NCBI GenBank assembly: GCA_934149325.1
Contig: CAKPEJ010000030.1
Coordinates: forward strand, 1-8,633
Direction: 5' to 3'
DNA: 8,633 bases
From: an uncultured Bacilli bacterium
GTDB taxonomy: Bacteria; Bacillota_I; Bacilli_A; RF39; UBA660
Positions within the stretch are counted from its first letter, which is position 1. Each line of letters begins with the position of its first letter. Below, piece by piece: positions 6,367 through 8,633 of the stretch. The translations under genes and the position numbers were made by a program. The notes below the pieces were generated by a model. That model did not search any database. It saw only the letters and a program-made list of their open reading frames with translations, and was not told the DNA's origin.

Positions 6367-6380
6367 CGAACAATTGTTTG
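6367..6380. promoter_or_regulatory. LexA box B
   Basis: CGAACAATTGTTTG on the plus strand, with one base off the Gram-positive LexA consensus. Its last three bases are the first three of the lexA -35 hexamer, so it should mediate autorepression. Its centre is 28 bases from that of box A; the two boxes are in opposite orientation with their perfect CGAAC halves facing each other. Confidence 0.85.
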
Positions 6381-6406
6381 ACATTTTACAAAAAATATGA
6401 TAAACT
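6378..6406 (+). promoter_or_regulatory. Promoter of lexA
   Basis: Perfect TTGACA (6378-6383), 17-base spacer, TAAACT (6401-6406) preceded by TGA (extended -10). Transcription would start near 6413, only about 8 bases before the AAAGGAG ribosome site at 6421. The -35 overlaps LexA box B. Confidence 0.75.
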
Positions 6407-6436
6407 TAATTTAGATTTGAAAAGGAGTTGATTTTT

Positions 6437-7048
6437 TTGGAAAAATTAACAAGTAAACAAAATATGGTTTTAGATTATTTAAAACAAAGTATTGCAAAAA
6501 ATGGATATCCGCCAACAGTAAGAGAAATCGGTGAAGCCTTAGGTTTATCATCACCTGCTACTATACATGCACATTTAAATACTTTAGAAAGTAAAGGATA
6601 TATTAGAAAAAGAAATTCAAAAAACAGAGCTATTGAATTGTTAGTTGATAATGAATATGAGGATGATGGTACTATTAATGTCCCATTACTTGGAAAAGTA
6701 ACAGCTGGTAGTCCAATTGAAGCTATAGAAATGCCAGATGAATACTTCACATTACCATCTTATTTAATACCAACTCACAAAGAAGTTTTCACACTTAGAG
6801 TCAGTGGAGAATCAATGATTAATGCTGGAATTCATGATGGAGATATTGTTATTGTTCAAAGGCAACAAGTTGCAAACAACGGGGATATTGTTGTTGCAAT
6901 GACAGAAGATAATGAAGTAACTTTAAAAACATTTTATAAAGAAAATGGATATTTTAGATTACAACCTGAAAATGATACAATGGATCCAATAATATTAACT
7001 TCAGTTTATATTGTTGGTAAAGCAATTGGTTTATATAGAAAAATGTAA
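6437..7048 (+). CDS. lexA: LexA, SOS repressor and self-cleaving serine protease
   Basis: 203 residues from a TTG at 6437. AAAGGAG at 6421-6427 is 9 bases upstream; the earlier in-frame TTG at 6428 directly touches the ribosome site and is excluded, and MEKLTSKQ aligns with the usual LexA start. LexA represses DNA-damage genes; RecA filaments on single-stranded DNA trigger its self-cleavage. The N-terminal winged helix is at 3-68 (GYPPTVREIGEALGLSS at 23-39, recognition helix with PATIHAHLNTLE at 40-51). The linker ends at about 79. The cleavage bond is Ala90-Gly91 in KVTAGSP, the nucleophile is Ser126 in SGESM, and the general base is Lys164 in VTLKTF, so all autolysis residues are present. 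The gene is preceded by its own LexA-box promoter and followed by a hairpin terminator. Confidence 0.97.
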   Translation: MEKLTSKQNMVLDYLKQSIAKNGYPPTVREIGEALGLSSPATIHAHLNTLESKGYIRKRNSKNRAIELLVDNEYEDDGTINVPLLGKVTAGSPIEAIEMPDEYFTLPSYLIPTHKEVFTLRVSGESMINAGIHDGDIVIVQRQQVANNGDIVVAMTEDNEVTLKTFYKENGYFRLQPENDTMDPIILTSVYIVGKAIGLYRKM

Positions 7049-7077
7049 AAAGGAATCTTTGAAAATAAGATTCCTTT
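7049..7077 (+). terminator. Terminator of lexA (probably bidirectional)
   Basis: An 11-base perfect stem AAAGGAATCTT/AAGATTCCTTT (7049-7059 and 7067-7077) with a 7-base loop, starting directly after the lexA stop. Its 3' end has only a short T run on the plus strand, but on the minus strand the stem is followed by more T, so it may also stop transcripts of the convergent nuclease genes. Confidence 0.8.
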
Positions 7078-7277
7078 ATCTATATAAACGCATAACAATT
7101 ATGCTTGCGTTGCTAATATAGAGTACATTTTTGAGGAAATTATAAATTACGCTCTACTTTTAATATATCTATTTTTTATAGTAATATTCTTTTTTTACCC
7201 TTTTTCTTCTATTGAGTCACCCACTAATAATATATTATTATAAATATTTTTAGTGTAGACTAAAAAACTAATTAATT
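7078..7277. other. Convergent intergenic region with several inverted repeats
   Basis: No gene is visible between lexA and the nuclease gene, which converge here. The stretch holds GCATAA-CAA-TTATGC (7090-7104) with an alternative overlapping pair AACGCA/TGCGTT (7087-7092, 7106-7111), a spaced TAGAG/CTCTA pair (7119-7123, 7152-7156), a perfect 16-base palindrome TAATAATATATTATTA (7225-7240), and the hairpin at 7247-7266. In DNA this AT-rich, some such pairs are expected by chance; only the first, which contains G and C, stands out. Confidence 0.4.
7247..7266 (-). terminator. Weak hairpin after the nuclease gene, possible terminator
   Basis: Perfect 8-base stem TTTTTAGT/ACTAAAAA with a GTAG loop (7247-7254, 7259-7266), 11 bases past the stop at 7278. 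On the minus strand it is followed by an A/T-rich stretch but no real T run, so it may be only an RNA-stabilising end structure. Confidence 0.35.
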
Positions 7278-7736
7278 TTATATTATTTGATATTCTCTAG
7301 ATAAAATTCTTTTGTCACTGGCATATTCAATAATAAACTTATTATCTTTTTTACATATTATTATTCCTATTGTTTTATCTTGTGTTACTTTTCTTAAATT
7401 ATTATCTATGTAGTTCATATAAACTTCTATTTGTCCTATATGTTCTTTCTTTAATTCTGTTACTTTTAATTCAACTACTACATAACAATTAAATTCTATG
7501 TTAAATAGTAATAAATCAATATAGTTATATCTATTACCAATTTTTATTTTGTATTCATTTCTTATAAATGTAAATCCAGTACCTAATTCATCTAAAAAAC
7601 TAGGTATATCTTCAAGTATTATTTTTTGTAACATCTTTTCTGATATTTCAGTATAATTATTCTTATTATTTATTAATATTGGATTTTTAATATAGTCTGT
7701 TACTTCATTATTAATTTTATTTTCTTTTAATTTTTC
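7278..7736 (-). repeat. Direct repeat unit of the tandem nuclease genes (paired with 8175-8633)
   Basis: These 459 bases align without gaps to 8175-8633. Translated, 137 of 152 residues agree. Ten of the 15 changes fall in residues 172-211 of this copy, while the catalytic core and C-terminal tail are almost unchanged. The repeat continues past the window edge. Confidence 0.9.
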
Positions 7737-8165
7737 TTTAGTTTTATCATCTAATCTTTCATATTCATTATTTTTTATTCTAGCTCTAAGTTCTCTTACA
7801 GATAAATTTTGTTCCTCACTTATTTTTATATAATAATTTATTTTATTCATATCATTATACGATAAAAGTTCTACATAATGACTATATGATAATTTTGGCG
7901 ACAGTGTCGCCATTTTCTTTATTAAATTATAAAATTTCTTCATTTTATTCAAAGTTGATATATCATATTTTTTATTCAAATCTTTCGATAATCTTTTAGA
8001 ATACTCTTTTATGATACCTTCACCATAATGTTTACCTGCTTCTGATAGTAATTTACCTACATTATAATATGTACTTAAATCACTTCTATTTTTACTATAA
8101 TCTTTTACTTTTTTAGTTATTTCATTATTTATTATTTCAGTTTTTATTTCATTATAATAGTTCAT
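7278..8165 (-). CDS. PDDEXK nuclease of the YhcG/DUF1016 family (downstream copy)
   Basis: 295 residues, ATG at 8165; the ribosome site AAGGGGG overlaps the stop of the upstream copy, leaving a 9-base gap. Residues about 10-150 match the DUF1016 N-terminal domain: TYYNVGKLLSEA (32-43), YGEGIIKEYSKRL (47-59) and LSYSHYVELLSYND (92-105). Residues about 175-290 are the PD-(D/E)XK nuclease-like domain: LEDIPSFLDELGTGFTFI (184-201), Asp217 in NYIDLLLF, and Glu232-X-Lys234 in VVVELKVTELKKEHIGQ, so the presumed metal-binding Asp, Glu and Lys are all present. Known members of the family are about 330-370 residues, so this one is compact. Their role is poorly known: some are linked to recombination-promoting (Rpn) nucleases, mobile elements and restriction or defence loci. 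A nuclease activity here is inferred. Confidence 0.85.
   Translation of the reverse strand: MNYYNEIKTEIINNEITKKVKDYSKNRSDLSTYYNVGKLLSEAGKHYGEGIIKEYSKRLSKDLNKKYDISTLNKMKKFYNLIKKMATLSPKLSYSHYVELLSYNDMNKINYYIKISEEQNLSVRELRARIKNNEYERLDDKTKEKLKENKINNEVTDYIKNPILINNKNNYTEISEKMLQKIILEDIPSFLDELGTGFTFIRNEYKIKIGNRYNYIDLLLFNIEFNCYVVVELKVTELKKEHIGQIEVYMNYIDNNLRKVTQDKTIGIIICKKDNKFIIEYASDKRILSREYQII
7896..7912. repeat. GC-rich 17-base palindrome inside the nuclease gene
   Basis: TGGCGACA-G-TGTCGCCA, an 8-base perfect inverted repeat with a 1-base centre. It lies within codons for about residues 85-90 (MATLSP), just before the conserved SYSHYVELL segment. Its arms hold 5 of 8 G/C in a gene that is otherwise strongly A/T. 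It could be a protein-binding site, a transfer scar, or chance use of codons. Confidence 0.6.
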
Positions 8166-8174
8166 AAATCCCCC

Positions 8175-8633
8175 TTATACTAATTCATATTCTCTAGATA
8201 AAATTCTTTTGTCACTAGCATACTCAATAATAAACTTATTATCTTTCTTACATATTATTATTCCTATTGTTTTATCTTGTGTTGCTTTTCTTAAATTATT
8301 ATCTATGTAGTTCATATAAACTAATATTTGACCTATATGTTCTTTCTTTAGTTCTGTTACTTTTAATTCAACTACTACATAACAATTAAATTCTATGTTA
8401 AATAATAATAAATCAATATAGTTATATCTATCACCAATTTTTATCTTATATTCACTACCTATAAAACTAAAACTACTTCCAAGTTCTTTTAGAAATGATT
8501 CTATATCCTCAAGTATTACTTTTTGTAACATCTTTTCTGATATTTCATTATAGTTGTTCTTATTATTTATTAATATTGGATTTTTAATATAATCTGTTAC
8601 TTCATTATTAATTTTATTTTCTTTTAATTTTTC
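8175..8633 (-). CDS. PDDEXK nuclease of the YhcG/DUF1016 family (upstream copy, N-terminus beyond the window)
   Basis: The frame is open from the right edge to the TAA at 8175, giving 152 residues; an internal ATG at 8531 is a Met within the domain, not the start, because 34 further codons up to the edge match the other copy exactly in register (EKLKENKINNEVTDYIKNPI onward). It contains the complete C-terminal nuclease domain with the same Asp (NYIDLLLF) and ELK motif. It lies directly upstream of, and in the same operon as, the 295-residue copy. Differences include FSFIGSEYKIKIGD in place of FTFIRNEYKIKIGN and a Leu for Glu two residues after the conserved Gly-Gln (GQILVY for GQIEVY). The promoter for both genes must lie outside the window. 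Confidence 0.85.
   Translation of the reverse strand, partial: EKLKENKINNEVTDYIKNPILINNKNNYNEISEKMLQKVILEDIESFLKELGSSFSFIGSEYKIKIGDRYNYIDLLLFNIEFNCYVVVELKVTELKKEHIGQILVYMNYIDNNLRKATQDKTIGIIICKKDNKFIIEYASDKRILSREYELV

Noticed and set aside
6305..6373. Longer version of the small membrane protein starting at 6373
   Set aside because: It would begin inside LexA box B and upstream of the predicted transcription start, and has no ribosome site; the ATG at 6304 is well placed.
6475..6750. Minus-strand frame within lexA
   Set aside because: It is a shadow of lexA with no ribosome site and no recognisable protein.
7278..8633. CRISPR array or transposon as explanation of the repeats at the right end
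   Set aside because: The repeat is two long homologous coding copies, with no short regularly spaced units, terminal inverted repeats or transposase.

Overview
The window reads as chromosomal DNA of a very AT-rich, low-GC Gram-positive bacterium (Bacillota in the broad sense; by eye roughly a quarter G+C). The evidence is a LexA of the Bacillus type with a TTG start, Bacillus-type LexA operators (GAAC-N4-GTTC), strong AGGAG-like ribosome sites, TTGACA/TATAAT promoters often with an extended TGN -10, TAA as the only stop codon used, and tRNAs with encoded CCA that closely follow the Bacillus elongator tRNA-Met and tRNA-Gln patterns. The exact lineage cannot be fixed from this sequence; a gut-type clade such as RF39 or a related uncultured Bacilli/Clostridia group is an inference.

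Layout from left to right. (1) 1-1643, minus: the N-terminal 547 residues of a large secreted or surface protein with a signal segment, a CnaB-like domain, a DUF11-like domain and InlB-type B repeats; it runs off the left edge. (2) 1800-2502, minus: elongator tRNA-Met(CAT), a small MraZ/AbrB-like protein, and tRNA-Gln(CTG), each with its own recognisable promoter. (3) 2555-6045, minus: a complete dTDP-L-rhamnose operon in the order rmlA-rmlC-rmlD-rmlB, driven by a strong extended -10 promoter and tightly packed (gaps of 36, 2 and 3 bases). These four enzymes turn glucose-1-phosphate and dTTP into dTDP-L-rhamnose for cell-surface polysaccharide; no glycosyltransferase is in the window. (4) 6170-7048: a divergent SOS module. 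lexA is on the plus strand, and a 44-residue single-pass membrane protein is on the minus strand. Two LexA boxes lie in the shared intergenic region, one in the spacer of the small gene's promoter and one on the -35 of lexA. By position and form the small gene is a candidate SOS cell-division inhibitor analogous to YneA/SosA. (5) 7278-8633, minus: two tandem PDDEXK nuclease genes of the YhcG/DUF1016 family, about 90% identical over the shared C-terminal 152 residues; the upstream copy runs off the right edge.

The genome is compact: terminators of one unit overlap promoters of the next at two junctions (rml operon end with tRNA-Gln promoter; small SOS gene end with rml promoter). The most interesting points are the minimal SOS membrane gene with its operator geometry, the orphan MraZ-like protein between two tRNAs, and the tandem YhcG pair with patchy divergence and a GC-rich 17-base palindrome inside the coding region.
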